This document shows, piece by piece, positions 33,084 to 45,510 of a stretch of 64,000 bases of DNA. Positions within the stretch are counted from its first letter, which is position 1. Every line of letters starts with the position of its first letter. The DNA is from Chlorokybus atmophyticus (lineage: Eukaryota; Streptophyta; Chlorokybophyceae; Chlorokybales; Chlorokybaceae), in contig RHPI01002823.1 in assembly GCA_009103225.1 (NCBI GenBank), forward strand, positions 198,989 through 262,988, in the 5' to 3' direction. The notes under the pieces were generated by a model. It searched no databases. It worked only from the letters and a program-made list of their open reading frames with translations, and was not told the origin of the DNA. The position numbers and the translations under genes were made by a program.

Positions 33084-36000
33084 TCAAACACATATGCCAA
33101 GTCCTGCACAACAAGTCTTGAACTTGAGCGGTGACAATGACTTTGTCATGAAGTCCGCCAGCATGCCCTCAGTGTTGCAGTACTTGAACTCCACCTCCTT
33201 CCTTGTGACTCTGTCACGCACAAAGTGATGCATGACATCAATGTGCTTCGTCCTTGCCGAGGCAATAGGGTGCTTCAACAACTTTATGGCTCCTTGGTTG
33301 TCACAGTTGATGACGATGCACGCCATGGGGTGCTCCAAGTCTGCCATGAGCTTGCGAAGCCAGAGTGCCTCCTTCACTGCTGCTGCCGCTGCCATGTACT
33401 CAGCCTCTGATGTAGATGCTGCTGTTGTTGGCTGCAGCCTGCTGTTCCAGCTTACCACGCCTCCATTTAGCTTGAAAACGTAGCCTGTAGTGGACCTCCT
33501 GCTGTTGAGGTCACCAGCAAAGTCCGAGTCGCAGTAGCCCTCCAACTCAGTGCTCCCGCTCCCAAACTTGATGCCAACTGTTGCGCTCCCAGCAACATAG
33601 CGTAGTACTCCCTTTGCTGCTCTCCAGTGCTCCATGCTCGGTGCAGACATGTAGCGAGCAAGTACTCCCACAGCATGTGCAACATCGGGACGTGTGCACA
33701 CTGCCAGATAGAGCATGCTGCCTACCAGCTCACCATATGGATACTGAGCCTTGTCGAGTACCTCCTCATCCTTTGCCTTGATGAGGGCAGTGCCAAGTGC
33801 CAACGGTGTGGTCTTGGTCTTCGCTTCAGTGAGCCCAAACTTGGTGACGAGTCTTCTCACCATCTGCTCCTGACTGATCTTGATTGTGCGAGCCGCCCTG
33901 TCGCGCTCAATCACCATGCCAAGGAACCACTTGGCCTCTCCAAGATCATGAATTGAGAATGCTTGCTGCAAAGCAAGTTTCGTCTCCTGCAGGTGGTGCA
34001 CCTGCCTGGCGGTGATGATGATATCATCAACATACACGAGCAGCCAGACCTTGTTGTCTGCATGGATGAAGAGCCCAGGGTCTGCAGAGGATGCGGTGAA
34101 GCCAAGTGCCTCCAGCTCCTTGGTGAGCTTGATGTGCCACATACGCGGTGCCTGTCGCAGCCCGTACAGTGCCTTGATCAGCTTGCACGCTGTGCCTCTC
34201 TCCCCTTCTTCATATCCAGGTGGTTGCTCGATGAAGATCTCCTCCTCCAGCTCTCCGTAGAGGAAGGCAGTCTTCACATCCAGGTGATGCAGCTCTAGGT
34301 CTTCAGCAGCAACCATAGCTAGCAGTGCACGGAAGGTGGTATGCTTACTTGCAGGTGCAAACACTTCGTTGAAGTCCACACCTTCCTGCTGCAAGAAGCC
34401 CTTTGCCACCAGTCTTGCCTTGTAGCGCTCAATGTTGCCCTGACCATCACGCTTCACCTTGAAGACCCATTTCACTGGAATGGTCTTCACTCCTTGCGGT
34501 AACTGCTCCAGTGACCAAGTGTTGTTGGCATGGAGTGACGCAATCTCCTCGTCCATAGCACGCTGCCATTGCTCCGCATCTGGTGCTAACAATGCCTCCT
34601 CGTAGGTGCTTAGCTCCTCATGCTGCACACTGGCGACGTGTGCCTTGTGTAGGAAGTCAGGTGCCTTTTCCTCCCTCACTGGGTATCCTCGAGCTGCGTG
34701 CTCCTGCTGCAGGTGCGACTGCTTGTCTGCTACAGTGGAGTCCTGCTCACCCTTATCGTCGATGATGGCCTTGCCTGTAGCCTCCACTGTTTCAGGAAGC
34801 TCCGGCTGTGCTTCATCTTCAGGAAAGAAGCCTGCTTCTGGTTGTGATAATCCCTCGTGGAAAACCACCTCTCTACTCACGATCATCTTCTGAGTGTCCT
34901 CGAGCAAGATCCTGTAAGCCTTGGAACCTGGTTCATAGCCAACGAAGATGCCCTTCTTGCTGACCGGCTCCAGCTTGTGCCTGAGCTGTTTAGGCACTAG
35001 TGCATATGCCGTGCATCCAAACACACGCATACCACTCACATCTGGTGTGGCTCCATAGAAGTGCTCCCACGGAGTCTTCTGCTCTGAGCTCACCGGAGAC
35101 CTGTTGCGGATGTAGTTGGCAGTGAGTACCGCCTCCTTCCACAAACTGTCTTCCATCTTTGTGTCGTTGAGCATAGCTCGAACACGCTCCAAGAGTGTCC
35201 TGTTAAGGTGTTCAGCTGCTCCATTCTGCTGCGGGGTGTAGGGTGCCGTTGTCTCGTGGCGTATGCCCTTGCTGGCGAAGAACTCCTTCAACTCCTTGTT
35301 GATGTACTCCCCTCCTCGATCACTCCTCATTGCCTTCATCTTGTTGCTAGACTGCGTCTCCAACAAGGCCACAACTGTGCGCACAGCTCCAGCAACTTCT
35401 GACTTCAGCGTCAACGGAAAGATGATGGACAGCTTGCTGTAGTCGTCGATTAATGTAGCAAAGTACCTGGCCCCTCCCTTCGCCACAATGCGCATAGGGC
35501 CACAGACATCCATGTGCACAAGCTCGCAAGGATGCTGACTGCTTGAAGAGGATGATGGGAATGGCATAGCATGCTGCTTTGCAACCAGGCATGGTTCACA
35601 AAGTGCACCTGATGCATTCTTGAGTTCTTCTGTGCTGAGATGGATGCCCTTGACCATCTTCTCAGCGACAAGGCGAGTGAGGTTGACGTAGCTGAGATGC
35701 CCGAACCTTCGATGCCACAATGTTGGCGACTCCTTGTCCTTCACCACCATGGCTTGAATGTCAATGTCCTGAGGGTGCTGCTCCACGTGGTAGAGCCCTC
35801 CCGGATCAGTGATTCCAACCATGTGCACGGCCCCATCAAGGATGACTGTGCAGCCACCCTTCCGAAATAGGATCTCCGCGCCTAAGCGCTCCGCAACCCT
35901 CACAGAGAATAGACTCGCAATAGCCTTAGGAACATGCAGGACGTTGCGTAACAACACCTCGCGTAGTGTGTTACCAACCTTGCACTGGAGTCGTACGTTG

Positions 36001-36974
36001 CCAACTCCGTCGGCCACCAGTACTTCACCGCCGAAGCCCGCCACCTTGATTGTGGACGTCAGCTTCCTGTAGCCCTCCATCACCTCCATGTTTGGTGTGA
36101 GATGACGATCGCAGCCAGAGTCCACCACCCGGAAAGCTGTGCCTGCCCTCGAACTGGATGCAGTGAAGGCGACATGTTTCTCCTTGTGTTGGTGCTCGTT
36201 GCCGCTGTTGCTGGTGCTTGCTCTAGGTTGCCCCTGTTGTTTCTTCCTACAGTCCTTCACAATGTGCCCCTTCCAACCACACCAGTGGCATGTGAGGTCT
36301 TTGAAGCGAGGATTGCCCGGCTTGTTGCCCTTATTCTTCTCTTCATGGTTGCTCTTCTTCCCATGCTTGTTGGTGTAGAAGGTCACGGCATCAGCTTGCT
36401 CGTCCTTCTTCATCACCCTCTGCTCCACGGTGAGCAGCTTCGGTAGTACATCGTCCAGCGCCAGCTCTGATGACGATGTCTCCAGCAGTGTTGCAACGAC
36501 CTCGTACTCTGCTGGTAGCCCTGCAACAACAGCCAGCACAACCTCCGTCTCCCCCATGTTGTGGCCGACGTTGATGAGGTCCGCCCACAGCTCTCTCTCG
36601 CGCGCAACATACTTTGTGATGGGTTCTGCTGCCTCCTTCCAAAGTGCGCTCAGCTGCTTGCGTAGATGCAACTTTCTGGCATTGTTCTTGGCTCTGAAAA
36701 CGGCTGATAGCTTTTCCCAAGCTTGTCTACCATCTTCACATGCAGTAAGCATGGGAAAGTGATGCGGTTTATTATTCAACACAAGCAAAGAGTGTGCTTC
36801 TGCTGAATGCGCTGACCACACAGTGTTCGCTCCTGGTGTTGGTGGTGGTGCCTTCGGATCAACGTACTTTCACACCTTCTTGTGGATGAGCAAGGCCTTC
36901 ATCTCCACGCACCATGTGTTGTAGTTGTCGGTGTCCAGCTTTGCAATCTGCCCCTTGTTGTAGGTCGCCTCCAT
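33084..36974 (-). CDS. copia Gag-Pol polyprotein, one nonsense codon in gag
   Basis: Start ATG at 36974 (MEATYNKGQIAKLDTDNYN). The only break is TGA at 36870-36872, where HKKV-stop-KYVDP suggests a former Trp. After that 1,245 residues are open to TGA at 33084. Order: Gag with CCHC zinc knuckle CHWCGWKGHIVKDC, protease VVDSGCDRHLTP, GAG pre-integrase (HRRFGHLSYVNLTRL and PCLVAKQHAMPF), integrase core (VHMDVCGPM, RSDRGGEYINKEL, QQNGAAEHLNRTLLE), reverse transcriptase with LLVYVDDIIIT, and RNase H (YCDSDFAGDLNSRRSTTGY, TSEAEYMAA, NCDNQGAIKLLKHP). This domain order defines Ty1/copia. All catalytic motifs look intact, so a relative without the nonsense codon could be active. Confidence 0.95.
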
Positions 36975-37085
36975 TTCTGTCGAGCCTGCCTTTCTTGCAG
37001 TTGACACCCAAGGCTTTGCTACCAACAAGCTACCGCAGTGGAGAACTACTATGCACACAAGCTAGTTTCACACTCCTCAAGCGTA

Positions 37086-37101
37086 GTGTGGACCCATAAC
37101 C
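37086..37101 (-). other. Primer binding site resembling the initiator tRNA-Met anticodon arm
   Basis: Immediately inside the 5' LTR the minus strand reads GGTTATGGGTCCACAC. This is complementary, with about one mismatch, to the anticodon region of eukaryotic initiator tRNA-Met (GTGGGCCCATAACC) rather than to a tRNA 3' end. It suggests half-tRNA priming as known for Drosophila copia. Confidence 0.65.
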
Positions 37102-37525
37102 TGTTGAAGGACTAGCATGCACATGTAGCTGAGGCAAGCATAGATACACAGAGACAGAGCTACCGCCACCAGAGCATACACAAGTCACATCACATTCATC
37201 TATTACAAGTTGTCCGCTGGTTCTTATACCAGCCAGTTACACACACGTCTACGTTTGCAAGCACTGCGTAAGCTATACTCAGCCTTTTTACGCGCTCTAA
37301 GCTGTGTTGTCTTTCTTACAACCAGAGCTTTTCAACAAGCTCTCACACGCCTAATATGAGTAAGTATACGCGGAGATACGAAGCAGTTAGTAAGGCTCCA
37401 GTCTGGAGTCCGGAGTCTGGTCCGACGATGCCATCTTGCTAAGTCCGGACCTAGTGCTCGTCCTTACGACCTTCTACTCCTGTGTGGAGGGTCGATGCTG
37501 ATCGTATGTAGGAATACTCTCAACA
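37102..37525 (-). repeat. 5' LTR of the copia element
   Basis: Lies upstream of gag on the minus strand. Same TGTTGAAGG...CTCAACA ends as the 3' LTR. Confidence 0.93.
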
Positions 37526-37754
37526 CCTGTGCTGTGTACATGTACCTGAAATGTGTACAGTGTCTTTCAGTCACTTGCCAAGGCTTGTAGTTCGATTATG
37601 TGACTCGAGCAGTTCTGTTGTATATCATAGGGATGCAAGTATTGATATGCATGAGCATAATGACGATTGACTGAGCTGGTTTAAGATGCACAACACTCAG
37701 TCACAAGAGCCTTGTAGCTGTGTACACTACCAGCTAAACGGACTACCAACTGCG

Positions 37755-39582
37755 CTACAGCTCCTCTCCATCATCGCTTTGCTCGTCATTACGGAACAAA
37801 GCACCACGCGCTGGGGCCTGTGGAGGAGACGCCGGAGCTTGCTCTTCCTCCTCAAACGGTTGTGCCAGCCAATTAAATGCCGCTTCTGCCTCAGCGAGCG
37901 GGTCACGAGCTACTGTCTCTTGCGACCGGCGCCGATTGGGATCTTTCAGGTATTCGACACAAGATGCAGTGCGGCGTTTCACAAGGGTGAATGGCTGGAG
38001 GGCTGCGTACCGTTGCCTCATCTCCCGCTTCATTGACATGATTATGGTGTTGATTTCGCTGAGGTACTCTTCATGTGTGTCTATGCTGGCAGCTAGGAGA
38101 GGGTCTCCATCCTTGCCCTTTAGGATGCGCTCCACCTGCGTAGTTTACAGGCATGTCTTAGTGGCATCGAAAGCCACTATTCACTGCAACGCGTCTGCAA
38201 GCCTGTAGTTTGGGGCTACAGCATTCCTGAATTGCTAATGATGGAGTTCAGAGTGCTCACCGTAAGCAACAGGTATGCGAGGTGGTTGACTGTCAGCTGC
38301 CGGCGACCAGGTGTAGTGACGGCGTAAGACCAGCATTGCACGATCATTTGCCAGATTATGGGATTGCCCCATTCATGGATGTATCTCCTCCGCTCCGGGT
38401 CTGCAGTGTCGGTCACCTCAAATCTCCGCCATGACTTGTCTGCGACAGTCATACCGACAAGGCATTAGTCACGAAATAGATAGTTCAAGTTGAGCCTGCA
38501 CCAGGCTAGAATAGTGCCTGTGACTTACTTTGGAGCGCGTTGCGCATCTGGGCTTTTTGGGTCTCGGGGTCCATTAGGGCGTCGATGTGCCTGATTGAAT
38601 CGGTTACAATAGGCGAGATGAGTACGTGTGTATGGAGGCTGAGTAAGAAGGCAGTGTTGCATAGCAGATATGGTGGTGAGGGACCCAACTCACTTGCGCT
38701 TGTTGCTGTTAAACAGTGTCCACTTGTACTCCTTCTCAAGGACATGCTTGATCTTGGTGACGTTCTCAGACCGGACCTGCGTAGCTTTCTTCAGGGCGAC
38801 ACTCCAGTGGAAGGGGCACTCCTTGGGAGTCCAGTACACCTCATAGAACTTGGCCGCATCGGCCTCGTCGTCATGGTCGAAGCCAACTACCTGTCACGGG
38901 CAGGTTGGTCAGTGTCACGGTGCAGTGCGGTCATGAAGCATTCACAGCACCTGACACATGACGTTACGAATAGTGTCCTCCTTGGGATAAACGTGGCTCT
39001 CTACCCAGTGGCCGTTTATGATTTCAACGACGGCATCTCGCAAATGCTGTCCACAGAAGAACAATCCGTTACACACATACACACAGTGTCACAGTGTCAC
39101 ACAGTGCTTACCTCGTTGCCAATCTTCCACTTGCTTGGGGAAGGGTTGCTGACGGCCGAGGTTGCCACGTCACGGCCAAATGCGTTTGGGTTGGGGGTTC
39201 CAATCGACCCTCTGCAAGCACAACCACATGAGTCATGCTGCCAGCCATGAAAGATGCAACCCTCACAGTTGCAAAAGAAGAACAACGTGCACAGTGTATC
39301 CAGAACGCATGCAGTGAGTCACTGTGCTAGTCATGATAGAAGCAAGCATCCAAGTTAGAAGTTGAGCAAGAAGCAACGTGCACAGTGCATCAAGAACGCA
39401 TGCAGTCTAGCTTGCCCTTGCGACTGCGGTGTCAGGTGGAGTTGTTGTGATGTGCTGGGCGTTAGCGCGGGGTCTTGCTGCGATTGGTTGGCGACGGTTG
39501 CCTGGTTGAACACTGGGGGCAATGTGGACAACTGGCGCCGACCTCCACGACGAGGTGCACTTACGGATGGACCACGAGGCAT
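37755..39582 (-). CDS. Conserved 393-aa protein of the inverted-repeat element, right copy
   Basis: Exons mirrored exactly from the left copy: 39582-39416, 39211-39112, 39046-38951, 38890-38694, 38590-38529, 38439-38261, 38135-37755. Frame and all splice sites are kept, including the GC-AG first intron. Differences seen: SQETVARDP for SQETAARDP and AAFNWLAQ for AAFDWLAQ near the C-terminus. Function unknown. Confidence 0.7.
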
Positions 39583-39990
39583 CTCTCCAACTGATAGTCG
39601 GGTGCCGCCTGTTTAGCTGTAAGTGGCGCTGCCGCCTCCAACGCTGCCGCCGCCGGTTGGCCCGCCCGAATGTATGAGGCGCGAAAACGAAAATGAGGCG
39701 GTTTTGAACGTCTAGAGTCCCGCACTAGAGTCGCACTTGTAGTGCGTCCTTGCTCCTATGGTTGATGGTACGACTTATGCATTCGTGCCATGCATGCTTC
39801 GTACAACCATTGTTACCAATGGTTGTGTCGTAACATTTATGGTACGACAGAGGCATCTCTCGTCCAACCCCAGCGATTGCCGTACAATGGCTCTGTCGTA
39901 CCATCCATGGTACGACAGAGGCATTGCTCGATCAGCCCAAATGGGAGTTAGCATGCACTCACCCAAACACGCTTCATTGATGGCCGGATG
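39583..39990. promoter_or_regulatory. Divergent promoter region with palindromes (right arm)
   Basis: Mirror of 27460-27865 with the same 14-bp perfect palindrome (39891-39920) and GTCGTACCAT-type repeats. No changes in the palindrome compared with the left copy. Confidence 0.5.
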
Positions 39991-40178
39991 ATGGCACGCA
40001 GGGGCACCAGGTCGATGACGGGTCGAATGTCAGGCTTGATGGGCCTGGGTTCGACTAGGAGGCGGAGGACCAGGAGTCGGAGGAGGCGGCGGCGGCGGCG
40101 GCGGCGTGGCACATCTTGCGAGAAGTTGTGGTCGTAAGAGTTCAAGCAGCGAAGCCAGCTACTACCGGTCGCCACGTC

Positions 40179-42150
40179 ATGGATCATGGCAGGCGTCAGC
40201 AATGGGGCTGTCCAACATGCATCACCAACATTGGACAAACCAGCAGGCAAGCCATTAAAGACCATCTTCACACAGAGAGCTGCTTGGTGGCTCGCTTTCT
40301 GCAACAGGGAGTGGATCAGGAGCTGCAGTCCTTGGAGCCCCTTGTCAGAACCATGCGGGACCAGTTGCGGCTGTGGGAACAAGCACAAAGGAATGCAGAG
40401 GTACGCTCAACAGTCACATGCATTTCCTTGCAAGAGCAATTTGTTTTTTAGCGCAGTCCATGTGATATATGTAGCGTGGCTGCAGGCCTCCACTATTCAC
40501 CCATACCCACCCTACAGTCAAGCCGACATTGCGGAAGCAAGAGCAGATAGACAGAGCTGGGCGGCGGTATGTTGTTGCCAATCTCGCTGTGCATGTTGAC
40601 TGCAATGTCGGCTCCAATGCATGCCTACCTTTCCATGCTAGGATGTGCGTGAGCGTGCGAAGTCGCGCGCGCGTGCCGAACGAAGTAGGCTGGGTTTGAG
40701 CACAGGAGCGCGTGGCCATTCGTCCGGCATTCAACCAATAGTGCATCAACCAGCAATGACGCAGTCCATGCAATCATTCGTGCATCAACCAGCAATGCCG
40801 CAGGTGACTGTTCGAAGCAACCAACTGATGACGGTGTGACGCAGTTAACTATTGCAATTGCAGTGTCGCAAGCATGCAGCTAACCCACATGTGATTGGTT
40901 GACAGTACCACAGTGCACTAGATCCTGTTGGAGCTCCTATGCAAGCCTGGATTCAATCCCATCAACTGGTCCTTCAATCCCACTTGCTGATGAGCGCGGC
41001 GGCAATGCGGCATCAGTTTAACATGCATGTTGGCCTGTTGAATCCCGACATGTCCATTGGGGCAGTGGCGCATGATGTGCCCATGGCTCAAGAGCTCCGT
41101 GACGAGTCTGCCATTGAGGGTGGCGGGGAGAGTGCAGCCAATACCACCTTGTCAGCCCCCATGGCTTCCCCTGCTCCATGCAGCCCACGGGCCATTGAGG
41201 TAAGTCGCTGTCTTTTATGCTCGTGCCTTGGTAACAATGCGTCAGGCACTGCATAAGCTTATATTCGTCCTTTGCAACATTGTGAGCCATCTTATCCTGG
41301 GTCCTGTATACAGCCCCCCTTGCTGCATGCACAAGTGGTCTCACCTGCAGCTCCTGCTCCCCTCCCAGCCAGAGCGCAACCACCTTCCGCGGCACCAGTC
41401 CTTCATGCAGTGCCATCTCCTCCACGAGCAGCACCGGTGATTGAAGGGCAGCAATCCTTCTTGCCGCCACCGGCGAGACCACAGCACAATGCAACAACCG
41501 ATGTGGCTTCTGCACCTACCTTACCCCACCCGCTGCAAGTTGAAGCCGGCAGTCTGCCCCAAACTCAGGTACTTTATCAGTCACTGTGACTCTTGCCGTC
41601 CACAGTTGGACACACCATGTGAGTGCTGTATGCGCATGCAGCAGGGGTCACCACCTGCCAGCGAGTCATCAGAGGAGCTGGCCGCAACCCGCATACGGCC
41701 ATCAGTCATGCTAGGTGGCCAGCTCGCCTCATGGGACCACTTCAATGCGCCAACGGATGGTAATTGCTTCTACCATTGTGTATTTTGCGCCAGGCCATCC
41801 ATAGCGCAAAGTGTCCTGAATGATCACAAGTGCCCCAGCTCGAGCAGATTTTGGGCCATGCTGGACACCATGGACGACGACGGCAGGGGGCACACTCTCC
41901 GCAAGATCACCGCCAAGGCTGTCGATGCAGGTGTGGCGAGCAGAATCCTAGACTTACGCACAGCCACTGGTGCCGCGGGAGAGATGGCGCAGTATTACGA
42001 CAAACTGCCTGCGACCATGTTGGCTGATGTCAACTGCAACATTGACCTAGCCATGGCCAAGGTGCGACAGATCGTGCGGAGAAAAGATGTTTACGTCAAG
42101 CACCTGCAGATGACCATGTTTGCCAACAAGCTGGGCTTGTTGATTGTGTC
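40179..42150 (+). pseudogene. OTU-like protein, right-arm copy truncated at the repeat edge
   Basis: Exons: about 40179-40400, 40486-40566, 40642-40803, 40906-41199, 41314-41568, 41606-about 42150. Those of 81, 162, 294 and 255 bp keep phase 0. It retains the DGNCFYHCVF block near 41760 and reads through HLQMTMFANKLGLLI without the micro-insertion seen in the left copy. After LGLLI the sequence leaves the repeat and stops at 42236, so the predicted second catalytic His and the basic C-terminal part are missing. It is therefore truncated, although the N-terminal half is better preserved than the left copy. Confidence 0.55.
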
Positions 42151-42432
42151 GGGTCGAGGGGAGTCGAGGGTCACGCTGTCTCGGATAGCTGCATGGACAG
42201 CCATGCTTGCTGGACATGCTGCTGCGCCACCTGTGTAACGTGCAGCAAAAACAAAAGATGACCCCAACGCTCATGGTGACAAGTGCTTTGTGCAGCTGGT
42301 TTGCTGCTGCTGGGTAGTACGGGCAGGTGGAGTCGGTGTTCTCCCTAGTGTACATGCTGTGCTGTAGCACACAAAGTCAACAAGCCACCCCCCCTGGGCT
42401 CTGGGGGAGGTTCCAGCTCCAGAGCTTAGCTG

Positions 42433-42660
42433 CTAGCGCAAGTTAGGAGGGCCGTTGGTACGGCAATCGTCGCACCAATACTCCTCCATAGGTATCGCGT
42501 CAAAAGGTGGCTCCAGGCAGTAGCAATGCAGGCCCTTGTTGCAGCCATCGCAGAGCATCATGAGTGCGTCGTCGTTGGCGCTGCCGCAGTGTTCACAGCT
42601 TGTGCTGCGCGCGGGACGAGGGTGCTGGACACGCCCGAAGCCGGCTACGTAAGGAAGGTG
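42433..42660 (-). CDS. PHD-finger protein (C-terminal exon)
   Basis: Reads CEHCGSANDDALMMLCDGCN followed by KGLHCYCLEPPFDAIP and YWCDDC, a complete C4HC3 PHD zinc finger (Cys-x2-Cys, Cys-x2-Cys, His-x2-Cys, Cys-x2-Cys). These modules commonly read histone H3 tails. The reading ends at TAG (42433). An acceptor CTTACGTAG/CCGGC at about 42645 gives the start of the exon. Upstream exons were not identified; the sequence beyond is a palindrome array. It may be the end of a longer chromatin protein or transposon cargo. Confidence 0.65.
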   Translation of the reverse strand, partial: HLPYVAGFGRVQHPRPARSTSCEHCGSANDDALMMLCDGCNKGLHCYCLEPPFDAIPMEEYWCDDCRTNGPPNLR

Positions 42661-42729
42661 ACATGGCGCACAGTTCACCATGTTGTCCTTCAACCTCTCT
42701 CCGTTTTGACCACACACGGAATTTTTTCC

Positions 42730-43275
42730 ACGGACCAGCCCTGGTCCGCACGTACGGACCAGGGCCAAAACGCCCGGGCGGCTTGGGGTCCGGACCAGGG
42801 TCGCCCGCCTTGGTCTGCACGCGGGGACCAGGGCTGGTCCAAACAGTACGTAATTGTCCCACGGTCCCCCAAAAAACCGGGCCAGCCCTGGTTGCTGTTA
42901 TCATGATGAGCGCATTGGGACCAATGCTTGTCTACCATGCGTGTTGCTGCATGCACCAAGGATGGTCCGCTCTTGGCACAGTTCTGTAAAAAGCATCACC
43001 ACTACTGGTCCCGAGTAGCAGGACCATCCTTGGTTCGCACTGTGGGACCATGCATGGTCTACTTGTATCTTAATGTCTAGCCCAGATGGTCTGCAAGGAT
43101 GGTCCCGACTAGTGGGACCAACCATGGCTCTGCTGGCGGGACCATGCCTGGTCCACACCCAACCATTTCTTTGTACCAGCCGAATCTCACTGCATTGGTC
43201 CATGCTTGCATCCAAGGACCAGCATTGGTGCACAATACCCGCTGACATCCTGCACCAATGCTGGTCTATGACCCA
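42730..43275. repeat. Array of GGACCA...TGGTCC palindromes (left)
   Basis: About twenty half-sites of GGACCA or TGGTCC, many paired as GGACCAN(2-4)TGGTCC-type palindromes (for example near 42733, 42827, 43040, 43119 and 43138). Spacing is irregular. The same motif family occurs at 58935-59310, so the two arrays may mark the two sides of one large element. Confidence 0.7.
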
Positions 43276-45086
43276 TGCACCAGCAATTCACGGTAACCCA
43301 TCCTATATATATAGTGCGTGTCTGGCAATCAGCGAGACCTGCAAAGTGTCAAACATCTATGCTAACTACAGCAGTGTTCTCATAGCTACTAAGATCACCA
43401 GCGCTCATAGCCTGCCTATGATGAGACTGAGCGCATGCTGCGCACACCACGTGATCTCGGCACTGCACGCACACGTTCCTTCTGTTCCATACTCTGCTCC
43501 ATACTTGCAAATGTAGACGGCCTTTCAGATGAACGAGTGCACGCCGCGTGCGCCAACAACAGATTGTCGTAGACACTGCGCACACTGCATATGAGCAACA
43601 CCGCAACTATAGAACACAATGTACATTTCTTAAAGAATAGACACGTAACAGTAGCAACATGCAACAGTTGCAACTTTGCACATCTCTGATACCTATCATT
43701 TGGAGGATGCCGTCCTGCTTAGCTCCCATCGCCCCATGAAGCGGAACCTCTTGGGCTCAGGCGTTTCACTTTCATCCGGCATGCCTGCATGCACAATGAG
43801 TGGCGAATGTGTACAATCACATACACAGAGACCAGACTGCTCGTACATGGCACTATTAGCTTACAGCTTACCAGCTTACGAGCATACCCTATAGACTGCA
43901 TTGTGACACTGTGCATTGGTTACAGCTACCAAGCCTATGAGCGGTTTATAAGCTCAAAACATACCTGGCCGTTTACTCGTGTTTATCCAGCCCAGCTGAC
44001 CACCCTGCGTTGGGTCTTCGCCCAGCCACTTCTTCTTCATTGCAAACTGCACAACCGCTTGCATGATACGCTGTGTTGGAATGCTGTCCATCCGGGCCTG
44101 GTCTCGAAAGGGAAGAGGTGCCACGCTCTCCATCAGCGCCACCTGCTTCTTCCGCCAGAATTCCCATTGCCGGCCAACCTGCGCCCTAGTAGGTGTTTGC
44201 TCAGTGCCACAGCACACAGCCGCCAGCATCTCCAGCTTCTCATCATCCACTGAAACCTCGTGGTCCTGCATGGGCACATCATCAGCACAACCAGAAAGCA
44301 CTTGAAACAAGAAATTGCGCGCACATAGCTGACAAACCTGATCATCTTGCTGCGCATTGGTGTTCAGTTCTTCAAGTACTCTCGCCTGGCATTCCCCCAT
44401 CCGGACGTGCCTATTGAAGCTGCATTCACCGTTTTCACAGACGCAGGTGCCCATCTGGCTCATGAACATAAGTGGCCACTCAACCGTCACGCTCTGCACT
44501 CCATCAGTTGTCAGTGTCATAGGCGGTTCACATGTGCACACTTTAGCCAACTACACGCGACGCACGTCTCGCACTTGATGACATGCAGTGACAAAAGCAT
44601 AGACTGTGCGTGACTGACAATCACCAACTTACCTCTAGCTCGGCGCGTGTGTAATGATCCGGTGTCTTGCCATGCATGAGCCTTTGCGACCTGATAGGTA
44701 TGAACGGCCGCACGCTGTCGTCCTCCACGCAAAACACTGGCAGCCAATTAATGATCTGCACGCTGTATGTGCGGCAGGGCTCATCCACCTCGGCAATCTT
44801 AAGGATGGTGGCAATGGCCACGGGCACACATGGGTCTTCACGACTTGAGGATTGCATATCGACGTCAAAGACTTTGTCTCGGTCGTAATCGTCTGCATGT
44901 CTGCACCTCAAGAACAGGCATCGTGTTAGATAACACAACACAACAGCTGTACATTTAGCTTGCTTCACTTCTAGTGGAGTTGTCACAGTTCAGGGTTGCA
45001 ATCATACATGCGCGCACACAGTCCTTACCTGAATTTGAGCCAAGTAGCCCGCAGCACGTCATCTGAAAGGGGCCCGTCGCTCAAGG

Positions 45087-45510
45087 TGTTGAAGGACTAG
45101 CATGCACATGTAGTTGAGGCAAGCATGGACACACAGAGACAGAGCTACCGCCACCAGAGCATACACAAGTCACATCACATTCATCTATTACAAGTTGTCC
45201 GCTGGTTCTTATACCAGCCAGTTACACACACGTCTACGTTTGCAAGCACTGCGTAAGCTATACTCAGCCTTTTGACGCGCTTTAAGCTGCGTTGTCTTCC
45301 TTACAACCAGAGCTTTCCAACAAGCTCTCACACGCCTAATATGAGTAAGTATACGCGGAGATACAAAGCAGTTAGTAAGGCTCCAGTCTGGAGTCCGGAG
45401 TCTGGTCCGACGATGCCATCTTGCTAAGTCCGGACCTAGTGCTCGTCCTTACGACCTTCTACTCCTGTGTGGAGGGTCGATGCTAATCGTATGTAGGAAT
45501 ACTCTCAACA
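45087..45510 (-). mobile_element. Solo copia LTR with 5-bp target duplication
   Basis: 424 bp, same TGTTGAAGG...CTCAACA ends as the copia element at 32618, flanked by CAAGG on both sides (45082-45086 and 45511-45515). It interrupts a coding exon of the gene at 43696-46744. It presumably arose by LTR-LTR recombination of a complete element. Confidence 0.95.

Larger units (their letters stand above)
32618..37525 (-). mobile_element. Nearly intact Ty1/copia LTR retrotransposon (4,908 bp)
   Basis: Bounded by 424-bp LTRs starting TGTTGAAGG and ending CTCAACA, flanked on both sides by CCTGT (32613-32617 and 37526-37530) as a 5-bp target-site duplication. The LTRs differ at roughly nine positions, so the insertion is fairly recent. 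It inserted into one arm of a pre-existing inverted repeat: the left arm keeps the empty site near 29925. Confidence 0.97.
32027..42148 (-). repeat. Right arm of the giant inverted repeat, interrupted by a copia element
   Basis: Mirror of 25273-30521 on the opposite strand. The uninterrupted arm is restored by removing 32618-37525 plus one copy of the CCTGT target duplication. The arm ends abruptly near 42148 within the OTU-like gene (LGLLI), after which the sequence differs from the left side. Confidence 0.9.

Noticed and set aside
25273-42148. Giant palindrome as a pure assembly artefact
   Set aside because: The arms carry independent substitutions, a 26-nt indel and an arm-specific copia insertion with target duplication, so they are two real copies, though long reads should confirm the junction.
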